Shown in pieces: positions 8,116-17,421 of a DNA stretch of 64,000 nucleotides; positions within the stretch are counted from its first letter, which is position 1, and every line of letters begins with the position of its first letter. The notes under the pieces are model-generated. The model saw nothing but the letters and a program-made list of their open reading frames with translations, was not told the origin of the DNA and made no database searches. A program made the translations under genes and the position numbers. Source of the stretch: Bacteroidota bacterium (GTDB lineage: Bacteria; Bacteroidota; Bacteroidia; Bacteroidales; Bacteroidaceae); assembly GCA_023458215.1 (NCBI GenBank), contig JAEXAJ010000161.1, positions 7,512-71,511 on the forward strand, in the 5' to 3' direction.

Positions 8116-9798
8116 ATGAAAAGTTTAATTCATAGTAGGTTTAGGTTAGGAGTAGTAGCAGCGCTGCTTTACCTTTGCATTGCCTCACCGGCAGAAGCAA
8201 AGGTAAAGTTACCTGCTCTAATTTCGGATAGCATGGTACTACAGCGCGAACAACCGGTAAAAGTATGGGGCACGGCAGATGCCGGAGAAAACGTGCAGGT
8301 GAAATTCCCAAAGAAAGGTATCCCCACCGCCTACAAAGGAGAAAAACTGAAAAGTTCTTATTCCGCAACCGCCGATGCAAATGGCAATTGGAGTATTACT
8401 TTACCTCCCTTAAAAGCAGGAGGTCCTTTCACCCTGCAAGTAAATGACATCGAACTGAAAGATATACTGGTAGGCGACGTATGGTTATGCTCAGGACAAT
8501 CAAATATGGAATTGCCCGTAGGTCGTGTAACAGATATGTTCCGGGATGAAATTGCTGCGTACAACAATGACAAGATACGCCACATCATCGTACCTAAAGT
8601 TTATAACTTCCATGCCCCACAACAAGACACTCCTCCGGCAAACTGGAAAGCGCTAACACAAGAAAACGTCCTGAACTTCTCCGCTCTAGCCTATTTCTTC
8701 GCAAAGGCTTATTATGAGAAGACAGGTGTACCTGTAGGATTAATCAATGCAAGTTGGGGAGGAACCCCCGTTGAAGCTTGGATCAGTGAAGAAGGACTGA
8801 AAGAATTTCCTAAATATATCAATGCTAAACGCCAGTACGAAGATGACGCATATTGCGAACATCTCAAGAAAACAGAAGGGGAAAGCTCCTATCGCTGGAA
8901 CACCGCCCTTTATCGAGGCGATGCCGGATTACACGAAGCAACACCGTGGTATGCCACCAATTATGATGATAGCAATTGGCAAAGTGTCGACCTGCTTTCT
9001 GCCGAATGGAATAACAACGGCTTGAATCCGATTAACGGCTCTCACTGGTTCCGCAAAAGTCTGTCAATACCCGCCTCCATGGCAAGTCAGAAAGCCACTC
9101 TCCGGTTGGGTTGTATCGTAGATGCAGATTCGGTCTATGTAAACGGTAAATTTGTAGGCACTACCGGTTATCAATACCCTCCACGTATCTACACCATTCC
9201 CGAAGGATTGCTTAAAGCAGGAAATAACAACATTACGATTCGCCTCATCAGCAATGGCGGATATGCACACTTCGTAAAAGAAAAGCCTTACAAGATTATC
9301 TGCAACAACGAAGAGATCAGTCTTGAAGGTGAATGGAAATATCGCCTTGGAGCACCGATGCCCAATGCTCCCGGCTCTACATTCTTCTGCTATAAACCGG
9401 TTTGTTTGTATAATGCAATGATTGCCCCGCTAAAGAATTGCGCACTGAAAGGAGTTATCTGGTATCAAGGGGAGTCCAACGTATCACAGCGCAACGAATA
9501 TGCAGCATTGCTCACCACCCTGATTTCGGACTGGCGCACTACCTTCCATAATGCCGAACTACCTTTTTATATTGTAGAGCTAGCCGATTTCCTCTCAAAA
9601 GACGATATCTATGGACGTAAGTCCTGGGCAGAAATGCGCCGGGAGCAGGCCAAGGCAGCCCAAATGAACAAGAACGCCCTACTTATCAAGAACAGTGACT
9701 TAGGCGAATGGAACGACATCCATCCGCTGGACAAGAAAACTCTTGGAGAACGCATAGCCCAAAGTGCCTTACAAGCCACAGACCTCAAAAGTAAATAA
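8116..9798 (+). CDS. Sialate O-acetylesterase-like carbohydrate esterase (probable xylan deacetylase)
   Basis: A secreted SGNH-type esterase of the SIAE family, 560 residues, with a signal peptide ending near SPAEA. The nucleophile lies in LCSGQSNME and the DxxH pair is in WNDIHP near the C terminus. The esterase fold is interrupted by a galactose-binding-like beta sandwich of the GH2 N-terminal type (about residues 290-420: WFRKSLSIP, DSVYVNGKFVG). The family name mentions sialic acid, but as first gene of a xylan cluster its likely job is removing acetyl groups from xylan; that is inference. I start at the ATG (8116). A GTG precedes it by one codon. Confidence 0.85.
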   Translation: MKSLIHSRFRLGVVAALLYLCIASPAEAKVKLPALISDSMVLQREQPVKVWGTADAGENVQVKFPKKGIPTAYKGEKLKSSYSATADANGNWSITLPPLKAGGPFTLQVNDIELKDILVGDVWLCSGQSNMELPVGRVTDMFRDEIAAYNNDKIRHIIVPKVYNFHAPQQDTPPANWKALTQENVLNFSALAYFFAKAYYEKTGVPVGLINASWGGTPVEAWISEEGLKEFPKYINAKRQYEDDAYCEHLKKTEGESSYRWNTALYRGDAGLHEATPWYATNYDDSNWQSVDLLSAEWNNNGLNPINGSHWFRKSLSIPASMASQKATLRLGCIVDADSVYVNGKFVGTTGYQYPPRIYTIPEGLLKAGNNNITIRLISNGGYAHFVKEKPYKIICNNEEISLEGEWKYRLGAPMPNAPGSTFFCYKPVCLYNAMIAPLKNCALKGVIWYQGESNVSQRNEYAALLTTLISDWRTTFHNAELPFYIVELADFLSKDDIYGRKSWAEMRREQAKAAQMNKNALLIKNSDLGEWNDIHPLDKKTLGERIAQSALQATDLKSK

Positions 9799-9831
9799 CC
9801 CATAACTTACCAATCTATAACTTATACCAAA

Positions 9832-11325
9832 ATGAACACACTAAGCCAAAAGGTTTCCATGGCCGAGAAGATCGGTTACAGTCTCGGTGATTGCTCTGCG
9901 AACCTCGTGTTCCAGATGATGATGATTTATCAAACGAAGTTCTATACTGACGTATTCGGGCTGGAAGGTGCCGTGGCGGGAAGCGTCATGCTGATAGCCC
10001 GCATTGTAGATGCTTTCGTTGATCCCACAGTAGGCATTCTCTCCGACCGGACACAAACACGGTGGGGAAAGTATCGCCCGTGGGTAATATGGACGGCACT
10101 CCCGTTTATGGTATTCTACATATTGGCATTCTATAACCCGGGTATCGAAGACAAAGGCCTAGTGGCTGTATATGCCACGATTTCTTATACTTTGCTGATG
10201 ACATTATATTCGTTCAATAATACTCCATACGCTTCACTGGGCGGAGTTATGTCGAGCGATATAAAAGAACGCACCAGTATTACTTCCGTACGTTTTGTTG
10301 CCGCTACCATTGCACAATTTGTGGTACAAGGATTAACCTTACCATTGGTAAGCAAATTTGCTGACGGAGGTGACAAAGGACATGGGTGGCTTTGCACCAT
10401 TTCATTGTTTGCAGTCATCGGTTTGGTGTTCTTCGTCATCACCTTCTTTTCGAGCCGCGAACGTATCACACCGCCTGCCAGTCAGAAAACCGATACCCGA
10501 AAGGATATTAAAGACGTGTTTAAGAGTGTTCCGTGGCGGGCTATGTTTATCCTTACACTGTTCATTTTCACCACGCTTGCCATGTGGGGCAGTGCCATGA
10601 ACTACTATTTCGAGAATTATGTAGACTCCAACGCATTGTATGCCTTCCTCGACAAATTAGGTTTGGTGGCTACCGAACCCGGTACAGGGATAGGTTATAC
10701 GATATTGAATGCCTTTGGTTTGATTGTATCGGGTCCGGATAAAGCTTACGAAGTTGGTTTTGGTGTGTTCAATATGCTGGGTGCCCTGGTACAATTCTTC
10801 GGAGTTATTTTCTTATCCGGTTTCCTTGCCAATCGTTATGGGAAGAAACGGGTATTCATTATCTGCCTGGCATTGACCGCCTTGTTTACCGCCTTCTTCT
10901 ACTTCCCCAATGAAACGGATATAGAATCAATGTTTGTATTGAATTTCCTCAAGAGTCTGGCTTATGCACCTACAGTACCTTTGCTTTGGGCAATGATTGC
11001 CGATGTAGCCGATCATTCGGAATATGTAAACTACCGTCGTGCCACAGGCTTTGTATTTGCCGGAGTAGTATTTGCCCTCAAAGCCGGCCTGGGTATAGGA
11101 GGCGCTATCCTCGGATTCCTACTTTCAGGCTTCGGATATGTATCGGGGGCAGGTACAGTACAATCAGAATCGGCTATTCATGGTATCTTATTATCATCCA
11201 GTCTGATACCTGCCGCAACTTTCTTTGTGGGCGTCATTACCTTGTTCTTCTATCCTATTACCAAGCAATTCAATGAAGAGATGCAGGCGGAATTGACCGA
11301 GCGAAGAAAGAAAGCTGATTATTAA
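9832..11325 (+). CDS. GPH-family sugar:cation symporter (probable xyloside transporter)
   Basis: An inner-membrane carrier of the MelB/XynP group within the major facilitator superfamily. The 497 residues form about 12 hydrophobic helices. The N terminus (KIGYSLGDCSANLVFQ), RIVDAFVDPTVGILSDRTQTRWGKYRPW and IADVADHSEY are characteristic, with acidic residues in helix II used for cation coupling. It lies between the esterase (33-base gap) and GH10-GH43 genes, so xylo-oligosaccharides or aldouronic acids are the likely cargo. The exact substrate cannot be read from the sequence. Confidence 0.9.
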   Translation: MNTLSQKVSMAEKIGYSLGDCSANLVFQMMMIYQTKFYTDVFGLEGAVAGSVMLIARIVDAFVDPTVGILSDRTQTRWGKYRPWVIWTALPFMVFYILAFYNPGIEDKGLVAVYATISYTLLMTLYSFNNTPYASLGGVMSSDIKERTSITSVRFVAATIAQFVVQGLTLPLVSKFADGGDKGHGWLCTISLFAVIGLVFFVITFFSSRERITPPASQKTDTRKDIKDVFKSVPWRAMFILTLFIFTTLAMWGSAMNYYFENYVDSNALYAFLDKLGLVATEPGTGIGYTILNAFGLIVSGPDKAYEVGFGVFNMLGALVQFFGVIFLSGFLANRYGKKRVFIICLALTALFTAFFYFPNETDIESMFVLNFLKSLAYAPTVPLLWAMIADVADHSEYVNYRRATGFVFAGVVFALKAGLGIGGAILGFLLSGFGYVSGAGTVQSESAIHGILLSSSLIPAATFFVGVITLFFYPITKQFNEEMQAELTERRKKADY

Positions 11326-11377
11326 AACGAATAGCACAAAAATATATAAATAGAAACCCATAAACAACTCAAATGTT

Positions 11378-14059
11378 ATGAGACTAAGAAACCTCCTTTT
11401 CCTTCTCACCGCAACCACACTGGCTGCCTGTGGAGGACAGAAGCAAACCACCACACAAACCGAGCGTTCACTGAAAGAAGCTGTAGGCGACCGTTTTCTT
11501 ATTGGAGCAGCCATCAACACCAGTCAGGCATCCGGACATGACACAGCCGCCGTTGGAATCATAAAAAAGCACTTCAACGCCATTGTTGCCGAGAACTGTA
11601 TGAAGAGCGAAGTGATTCACCCCGAAGAAGATCGCTATAACTTCATTCCCGCCGATTCGTTAGTGAAGTTCGGCGAAGATAATGGAATGACGGTCACCGG
11701 ACATTGCCTCATCTGGCACTCACAGTTATCGCGCTGGTTTTGCGTAGATAAAGACGGGAAGCAAGTGACACCCGAAGTTTTGAAAGCACGCATGAAAGAA
11801 CATATTACAACCATCGTCGGCCGCTACAAGGGACGTATCAAAGGATGGGATGTAGTGAATGAAGCCATTATCGAGGACGGTTCGTACCGCAAAACTCCCT
11901 TCTACGAGATATTGGGAGAAGAATACATTCCTCTTGCCTTTCAGTATGCCCACGAAGCTGACCCGGACGCCGAACTTTACTACAATGACTATGGTATGAA
12001 CGTACCCGGTCGTCGTGACGGAGTAGTACGCCTGGTCAATAAGTTGAAAGAACGCGGCCTACGCATCGACGCCGTCGGCATGCAGGGACACATGGGTATG
12101 GATCATCCCGATATCAACGACTTCGAAAAGAGCCTGCTTGCCTTTGCCGGAACCGGTGTCAAAGTGATGATTACAGAATGGGATATGAGCGCACTGCCCA
12201 CCGTAAAAGAAGGTGCCAACATCGGCGATACCGCTGCTTACCGTAAAGCATTAAACCCCTATCCCGAGGCATTGCCCGACTCCGTTTCACACATTTGGAA
12301 CGCTCGCATGAAGTCTTTCTTCGACCTCTTCCTGAAGCATTCCGATGTAATAACGCGTGTCACTGCCTGGGGTGTGTGCGACGGTGAATCCTGGAAAAAC
12401 AATTTCCCCGTACACGGCCGCCACGATTATCCGTTGCTTTTCGACCGCAACCACCAACCCAAGCCGTTTGTTCGCGAGATTACCGCACCCAAGACGGCCC
12501 TGTTCGATGAATTCAAGTACGAAGTACCGGGTGACAAAGATTCAACCGCCGCCAATCCCATCTTGCCCGGTTGTTATCCCGACCCGAGTATCTGCCGTGT
12601 AGGAAACGACTATTACCTGGTGAATTCTTCTTTCGCCTTCTACCCCGGTGTGCCCATTTGGCATAGCAACGACCTCAAAAACTGGAAACAACTGGGGTAT
12701 GTACTGAATCGTCCTTCCCAACTTTCACTGAAAGACGGATTGCGGATCAGTGGAGGTATTTACGCCCCTGACATCAAATACAATCCGCACAACAAACTTT
12801 TCTATATGATTACTACCGCCGTAGATGGCGGTGGTAACTTCTTCGTCACCACAGACGATCCTAAGAAAGGCGAATGGAGTGACCCTACGTTCTTGCCCGA
12901 AGTCGGCGGTATAGATCCCAGTTTCCTTTTCGACACAGATGGCAAAGCCTACATCGTAAACAATGACGCACCTGCCGGTAAAGCTTTATACGACGGGCAC
13001 CGCGCTATATGGGTGCGAGAGTTTGACTGGAAGCAGGGATGCGTCACAGGTAAGCAGCAGATGATTATCAACGGTGGCGTAAATCCCGCCGAAAAGCCTA
13101 TCTGGATTGAAGGACCCCATTTATACCACATCAACAACACCTATTATTTAATGGCTGCCGAAGGAGGTACAGGACCTGATCATTGCGAAGTCATCTTCTC
13201 AGGGAATTCTCCTTTCGGGCCTTTCAAGCCTTGCGCCATCAATCCGATACTGACGCAACGCGATTTGCCCGACAATCGCCCGAATCCTGTAACTTGTACC
13301 GGACATGCCGACCTTGTACAAACACCGGAAGGTGATTGGTATGCGGTATTCCTCAGCGTACGCCCCTATCGTGACGGACACGATGTTATGGGACGTGAAA
13401 CATTCCTGCTACCGGTCAGTTGGAAAGAAGATCAGCCGATTATTCTGCCTGCCTCAACCCCCATCGCATACAATAATCGTCCGCTTGCCCCCACTCCGCT
13501 GTGGAACGCAGAAGGACTGACTAACGAAGCATTCTTCATCCGCACTCCACAAACCGCTTTCTATGAGATAGATAAAGATGGCAAACTGGCATTGGCTGCC
13601 CGCAGCACGAGAATCGACGATTGGAGACAACCTTCGGCTATCGGCCGTTGGGTGACAAGTTGCGAATTTAATGCCCAAACCGCTCTCAGCTTCACCCCGA
13701 CAGCTACAGAAGACTTTGCCGGCCTTCTCCTTTTCCACAACGATGCGTGCAACATCCGCTTCGGCAAAACACAAAGTGAACAGGGAGAGCCTTGTCTGAA
13801 ATTAATAGCCAACAGCAATGGAAAAACACTTGCAGAGGCAGTTGCTCCGCTACAAAAAGCCGATGCCGGGAAGAAAGTTTACCTGAAAGTAACGGGAGAC
13901 AAACAAGCGAACTACACCTTCAGCTATTCCCTCAACCCCGAAAGCGGTTGGACGCAGGTAGGCGAACCCGTTTCCGCCGATCTGCTCAGTACACAAACTG
14001 CCGGCGGATTTACAGGAACGATGGCAGGCATCTATGCCACCGGAGATTATAACAAGTAA
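11378..14059 (+). CDS. GH10 endo-xylanase fused to GH43 (xylosidase/arabinofuranosidase), lipoprotein
   Basis: An 893-residue two-enzyme protein. The lipobox LAAC (Cys18) predicts a lipoprotein, probably at the cell surface or facing the periplasm. The GH10 domain spans about residues 30-370 with acid/base Glu162 (WDVVNEA) and nucleophile Glu267 (MITEWDM). The GH43 five-bladed propeller starts near 392, with Asp402 (YPDPS), Asp513 (GIDPSF) and general acid Glu578 (WIEGPH). A C-terminal beta-sandwich follows from about 700. It would cut the xylan backbone and trim side chains or short xylosides. The gene is in line with GH43 and GH67 genes. Confidence 0.93.
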   Translation: MRLRNLLFLLTATTLAACGGQKQTTTQTERSLKEAVGDRFLIGAAINTSQASGHDTAAVGIIKKHFNAIVAENCMKSEVIHPEEDRYNFIPADSLVKFGEDNGMTVTGHCLIWHSQLSRWFCVDKDGKQVTPEVLKARMKEHITTIVGRYKGRIKGWDVVNEAIIEDGSYRKTPFYEILGEEYIPLAFQYAHEADPDAELYYNDYGMNVPGRRDGVVRLVNKLKERGLRIDAVGMQGHMGMDHPDINDFEKSLLAFAGTGVKVMITEWDMSALPTVKEGANIGDTAAYRKALNPYPEALPDSVSHIWNARMKSFFDLFLKHSDVITRVTAWGVCDGESWKNNFPVHGRHDYPLLFDRNHQPKPFVREITAPKTALFDEFKYEVPGDKDSTAANPILPGCYPDPSICRVGNDYYLVNSSFAFYPGVPIWHSNDLKNWKQLGYVLNRPSQLSLKDGLRISGGIYAPDIKYNPHNKLFYMITTAVDGGGNFFVTTDDPKKGEWSDPTFLPEVGGIDPSFLFDTDGKAYIVNNDAPAGKALYDGHRAIWVREFDWKQGCVTGKQQMIINGGVNPAEKPIWIEGPHLYHINNTYYLMAAEGGTGPDHCEVIFSGNSPFGPFKPCAINPILTQRDLPDNRPNPVTCTGHADLVQTPEGDWYAVFLSVRPYRDGHDVMGRETFLLPVSWKEDQPIILPASTPIAYNNRPLAPTPLWNAEGLTNEAFFIRTPQTAFYEIDKDGKLALAARSTRIDDWRQPSAIGRWVTSCEFNAQTALSFTPTATEDFAGLLLFHNDACNIRFGKTQSEQGEPCLKLIANSNGKTLAEAVAPLQKADAGKKVYLKVTGDKQANYTFSYSLNPESGWTQVGEPVSADLLSTQTAGGFTGTMAGIYATGDYNK

Positions 14060-14087
14060 AATCATCAACCTTAAAAAGATAGAAACC

Positions 14088-15068
14088 ATGAAGAAAGAAA
14101 TGAGATATTTAGTACCGGGAGATTATATGGCAGATCCTGCCGTACACGTATTCAACGACATCCTCTACATATACCCTTCACACGACTGGGAGAGTGGCAT
14201 CGAAGAGAATGACAATGGCGACCACTTCGATATGAAGGATTATCATGTCTTCTCTACCGACGACGTGATGCACGGTGAAATAAAAGACCACGGACGGGTG
14301 CTGCAAGTAAAAGACATTCCGTGGGCAGGACGGCAGTTATGGGATTGCGACGTGGCCTTGAAAGACGGCAAGTATTATATGTATTTCCCCCTAAAGGACA
14401 AGAATGATATCTTCCGCATCGGCGTAGCCGTCAGTGACCGTCCCGAAGGCCCGTTCATCCCTCAACCGGACCCGATGAAAGGCAGTTATAGCATTGACCC
14501 TGCCATCTTGAACGATGGAGACGGCAACTACTACATGTACTTCGGCGGTTTGTGGGGCGGACAACTGCAACGCTACCGCGACAACAAGGCACTGGAAAGC
14601 GCCCTATTGCCCGAAGGCGACGCACCTGCTCTGCCCGCCCGCATCGCAAAGCTCAGCCCCGACATGCTGGAGTTTGCCGAAGAGCCGAAACCCGTAGTCA
14701 TTCTGGATGAAGATGGAAAGCCCTTGACAGCAGGTGACACCCAACGCCGCTTCTTCGAAGCCAGTTGGATGCACAAGTACAACGGCAAATACTACTTCTC
14801 CTACTCTACCGGCGATACACACCGTCTGTGCTATGCCATTGGCGACAATCCCTACGGGCCTTTCACTTACCAGGGGGTCATCCTTACTCCGGTAATAGGC
14901 TGGACTACCCATCATGCCATCGTGGAGTATAAAGGTAAATGGTATCTGTTCCACCACGATTGCGTGCCCTCCAACGGTAAGACCTGGCTGCGTAGCCTCA
15001 AAGTGTGCGAGCTGGAATATGATGCAGAAGGAAGAATCATCACGATTGAGGGTGGAGGTGAAGATTAA
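14088..15068 (+). CDS. GH43 family glycosidase (probable beta-xylosidase/arabinofuranosidase)
   Basis: A 326-residue single-domain GH43 enzyme without a signal peptide, so probably cytoplasmic. The three propeller acids are visible in YMADPAVHV (Asp base), YSIDPAIL (Asp pKa modulator) and RRFFEASW (Glu acid). It would finish xylo-oligosaccharides imported by the symporter. The ATG at 14088 (MKKEMRY) is preferred. An in-frame upstream start at 14034 would overlap the previous gene and add an untypical N terminus. It lies 28 bases after GH10-GH43, in the same operon. Confidence 0.9.
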   Translation: MKKEMRYLVPGDYMADPAVHVFNDILYIYPSHDWESGIEENDNGDHFDMKDYHVFSTDDVMHGEIKDHGRVLQVKDIPWAGRQLWDCDVALKDGKYYMYFPLKDKNDIFRIGVAVSDRPEGPFIPQPDPMKGSYSIDPAILNDGDGNYYMYFGGLWGGQLQRYRDNKALESALLPEGDAPALPARIAKLSPDMLEFAEEPKPVVILDEDGKPLTAGDTQRRFFEASWMHKYNGKYYFSYSTGDTHRLCYAIGDNPYGPFTYQGVILTPVIGWTTHHAIVEYKGKWYLFHHDCVPSNGKTWLRSLKVCELEYDAEGRIITIEGGGED

Positions 15069-15128
15069 CCACATTCAATGTATATGTGAAGCCTATAGAA
15101 AAGTAAACTGAATTATACTCATAATAAA

Positions 15129-15211
15129 ACTGAGACAAGAATCATACCGTATGATTGCTATAATCATACCGTATGATTCATACAATCATACCGTATGATT
15201 CTTGTCTCAGT
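15129..15211. repeat. Three perfect palindromes at 22-bp spacing, within a larger inverted repeat
   Basis: The 17-base palindrome AATCATACCGTATGATT occurs three times, at 15140-15156, 15162-15178 and 15184-15200, separated by 5-base spacers, so the period is exactly 22. The array is flanked by a perfect 11-base inverted repeat (15129-15139 and 15201-15211). The whole 83-base element is therefore palindromic about the central unit. It lies between the GH43 and GH67 genes, inside the presumed operon. It could be a repeated protein site or a multi-stem RNA element. Confidence 0.92.
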
Positions 15212-15268
15212 ATACAGGAGTGCCCTGCTCTGCCAGGATATCACCCCAACTCTCTAATAACTAAAGCT

Positions 15269-17356
15269 ATGAAACAGCAACTACTGACATTTATCAGCAT
15301 CCTACTGCTGCTCGTCCTACCCATGTCTGCCGAAGATGGTAGCCGCCTATGGCTGCGACAAGGCAGTGGAGCAAATGCACAAGTCATCACCCCGCACACA
15401 CGGAAATCTCCGACCTTAACCCTTGCCGTCAACGAATTGCAACAGGCATGGCGCGGAATACCCGTCACATTAGCCCTGAAGAAAGACAAGCAACTGGCTC
15501 AAGACGGGTTCCGCATTCAGGAAACGGGTGGGAAACTATCTGTTACCTCCCCTACTGAAATCGGTCTGCTCTACGGAGCCTATCACCTGATCCGCTTGCA
15601 AGAGACAGGGCAAGTAAGCAACGCCCTCTCCCAAGACAAGCAGTCAACGGAAAACCCGGCATACCCTCTGCGCATCCTCAACCATTGGGATAACCAAGAT
15701 GGAACCATTGAACGCGGCTATGCCGGAAAGTCCCTTTGGAACTGGGAGGAACTGCCCGCTACTCTCTCCGGCAGATATGAAGCATACGCGCGTGCCAATG
15801 CCTCCGTAGGCATCAACGGCACCGTAGTGAACAATGTAAATGCCTCGCCCCAAATTCTCACTCCACAGTATCTACAAAAAGTAAAAGCACTTGCCGACGT
15901 ATTCCGCCCATACGGCATACGGGTTTATCTTTCGGTGAACTTTGCCTCGCCCATGGTATTGGATAACCTTTCCACCGCCGATCCGTTGAATAAAGAAGTC
16001 ATCGACTGGTGGAAGAACAAAGTTCGTGAGATTTACCGCACCATCCCCGACTTCGGCGGCTTCTTGGTAAAAGCCAATTCCGAGGGACAACCCGGTCCTT
16101 GTGACTTTGGACGTACCCATGCCGAAGGAGCCAACATGCTTGCCGACGCCCTGAAACCTTACAACGGTATCGTGATGTGGCGTGCCTTTGTCTACAGCCC
16201 CTCGGACGCCGACCGCGCCAAGCAAGCTTATCTCGAATTCAAGCCTTTGGACGGACAATTCCGCCCAAACGTTATTATACAAATAAAGAACGGTCCGATA
16301 GACTTCCAGCCGCGCGAGCCCTATAGCCCTCTGTTCGGTGCCATGCAACGCACCCCGGTTATGGCCGAACTTCAAATTACGCAGGAATATCTGGGGCACT
16401 CCAACCACCTCTGCTTCCTGGCTCCAATGTGGAAAGAGTTTTTCAGCCTTGTACCACCCGCTTCTCTGAAAGCCGTTGCCGGTGTTGCCAATATCGGTAC
16501 AGATACTAACTGGTGCGGACACCCCTTTGCCCAAGCCAACTGGTATGCCTTCGGACGCCTGGCATGGAATCCGTCTCTGTCTTCCGATGCAATAGCAGAT
16601 GAATGGCTACGGCAGACCTTTTTTAATGAAGAACGAAAAATGAAGAATGAAGAATTACCATGCGGTGTAGATGGGCAGACTGATTCTTCCTACTTAATTC
16701 TTCTTTCTTCGTTAAAAAAGAGGATGCTCGAAAGCCACGAAGCTGTTGTAAATTATATGATGCCACTGGGATTGCACCATATCTTTGCATGGGGACATCA
16801 TTATGGCCCCCAGCCTTGGTGCAGCATACCTGATGCCCGTCCCGATTGGTTGCCGTCTTACTACCACAGAGCAGACGCCAATGGCATCGGCTTTGACCGT
16901 AGCCGTACGGGGAGCAATGCCGTCAGCCAATACCCCGATCATCTAGCCAAGCTTTACGATGATTTAGGCACTTGCCCCGAAGAATATCTTCTTTGGTTTC
17001 ATCACGTCCCCTGGACACACACCCTGAAGAGCGGACGTAGCTTGTGGGAGGAACTTTGCTATCATTACGACCACGGCGTACAACAAGTAAGAGAATTTCA
17101 AAAGACTTGGGACAAAGCCGAAAAGTACATGGATGCCTGTCGTTTCAAAGACGTGCAATCCCGACTGAAAATACAAATGCGGGATGCTATCTGGTGGAAG
17201 GATGCCTGCCTACTCTACTTTCAGGAGTTTTCAAAACTACCGATCCCTGCCGACATAGAGCGTCCCATCCATGAGCTTGAAGATTTGAAGCAAATCGAGC
17301 TTCACATCAGTAACTACGAATGCCCTACCGGCGCATTACTGAATAAGAACAGATAA
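15269..17356 (+). CDS. aguA: GH67 alpha-glucuronidase
   Basis: Removes (4-O-methyl)glucuronic acid from the non-reducing end of xylo-oligosaccharides. The ATG at 15269 gives 695 residues with a cleavable signal peptide (to about residue 22). The catalytic acid Glu272 (NSEGQPGP) and the bases Asp345 (GPIDFQPRE) and Glu373 (TQEYLG) have the same mutual spacing (73 and 28 residues) as E292, D365 and E393 of the Cellvibrio enzyme. Residues about 451-484 are abnormal for the family and are encoded by a palindromic repeat (16618-16720). The remaining C-terminal part (GLHHIFAWGHHYGPQPW) is normal and in frame. Confidence 0.93.
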   Translation: MKQQLLTFISILLLLVLPMSAEDGSRLWLRQGSGANAQVITPHTRKSPTLTLAVNELQQAWRGIPVTLALKKDKQLAQDGFRIQETGGKLSVTSPTEIGLLYGAYHLIRLQETGQVSNALSQDKQSTENPAYPLRILNHWDNQDGTIERGYAGKSLWNWEELPATLSGRYEAYARANASVGINGTVVNNVNASPQILTPQYLQKVKALADVFRPYGIRVYLSVNFASPMVLDNLSTADPLNKEVIDWWKNKVREIYRTIPDFGGFLVKANSEGQPGPCDFGRTHAEGANMLADALKPYNGIVMWRAFVYSPSDADRAKQAYLEFKPLDGQFRPNVIIQIKNGPIDFQPREPYSPLFGAMQRTPVMAELQITQEYLGHSNHLCFLAPMWKEFFSLVPPASLKAVAGVANIGTDTNWCGHPFAQANWYAFGRLAWNPSLSSDAIADEWLRQTFFNEERKMKNEELPCGVDGQTDSSYLILLSSLKKRMLESHEAVVNYMMPLGLHHIFAWGHHYGPQPWCSIPDARPDWLPSYYHRADANGIGFDRSRTGSNAVSQYPDHLAKLYDDLGTCPEEYLLWFHHVPWTHTLKSGRSLWEELCYHYDHGVQQVREFQKTWDKAEKYMDACRFKDVQSRLKIQMRDAIWWKDACLLYFQEFSKLPIPADIERPIHELEDLKQIELHISNYECPTGALLNKNR
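16618..16720. repeat. Heptad-armed repeat inserted in frame within the GH67 gene
   Basis: The outer arms CTTTTTTAATGAAG (16618-16631) and its near-complement (16707-16720) match at 13 of 14 positions. Inside, 16639-16665 matches the intergenic repeat at 54197-54223 at 26 of 27 positions, including the CCATGCGG that follows the GAAGAAT heptads. The copy is read through as part of GH67 and adds a hydrophilic, Glu/Lys-rich loop with a CGVDGQTDSS stretch. Confidence 0.85.
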
Positions 17357-17371
17357 CTTCTGTTTTCATAA

Positions 17372-17421
17372 ATAAAGCTGTATCTTTGTAGAGAATTGTA
17401 TCCACAAAGACACAGCTTTAT
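17372..17421 (+). promoter_or_regulatory. Promoter and large dyad ahead of the HTCS gene
   Basis: An inverted repeat with 17 of 18 paired bases links 17372-17389 to 17404-17421 around a 14-base centre. The left arm contains TATCTTTG (17381-17388), a perfect -7 element, and the right arm ends inside the HTCS ATG. Transcription would start near 17395, so the mRNA would contain only the right arm. A DNA-level operator or cruciform is therefore more likely than an RNA hairpin. Confidence 0.6.

Noticed and set aside
9700..9798. C-terminal truncation of the SIAE-type esterase
   Set aside because: The protein ends soon after the DxxH motif, but related xylan-locus esterases that I recall end at the same place, so there is no sign of damage.
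15872..16534. 220-residue minus-strand frame opposite GH67
   Set aside because: Antisense to the catalytic core of GH67 and without recognisable domains.
16600..16740. Frameshift or pseudogene in GH67
   Set aside because: The insertion keeps the reading frame and the C-terminal family sequence resumes normally, so the gene is probably functional.
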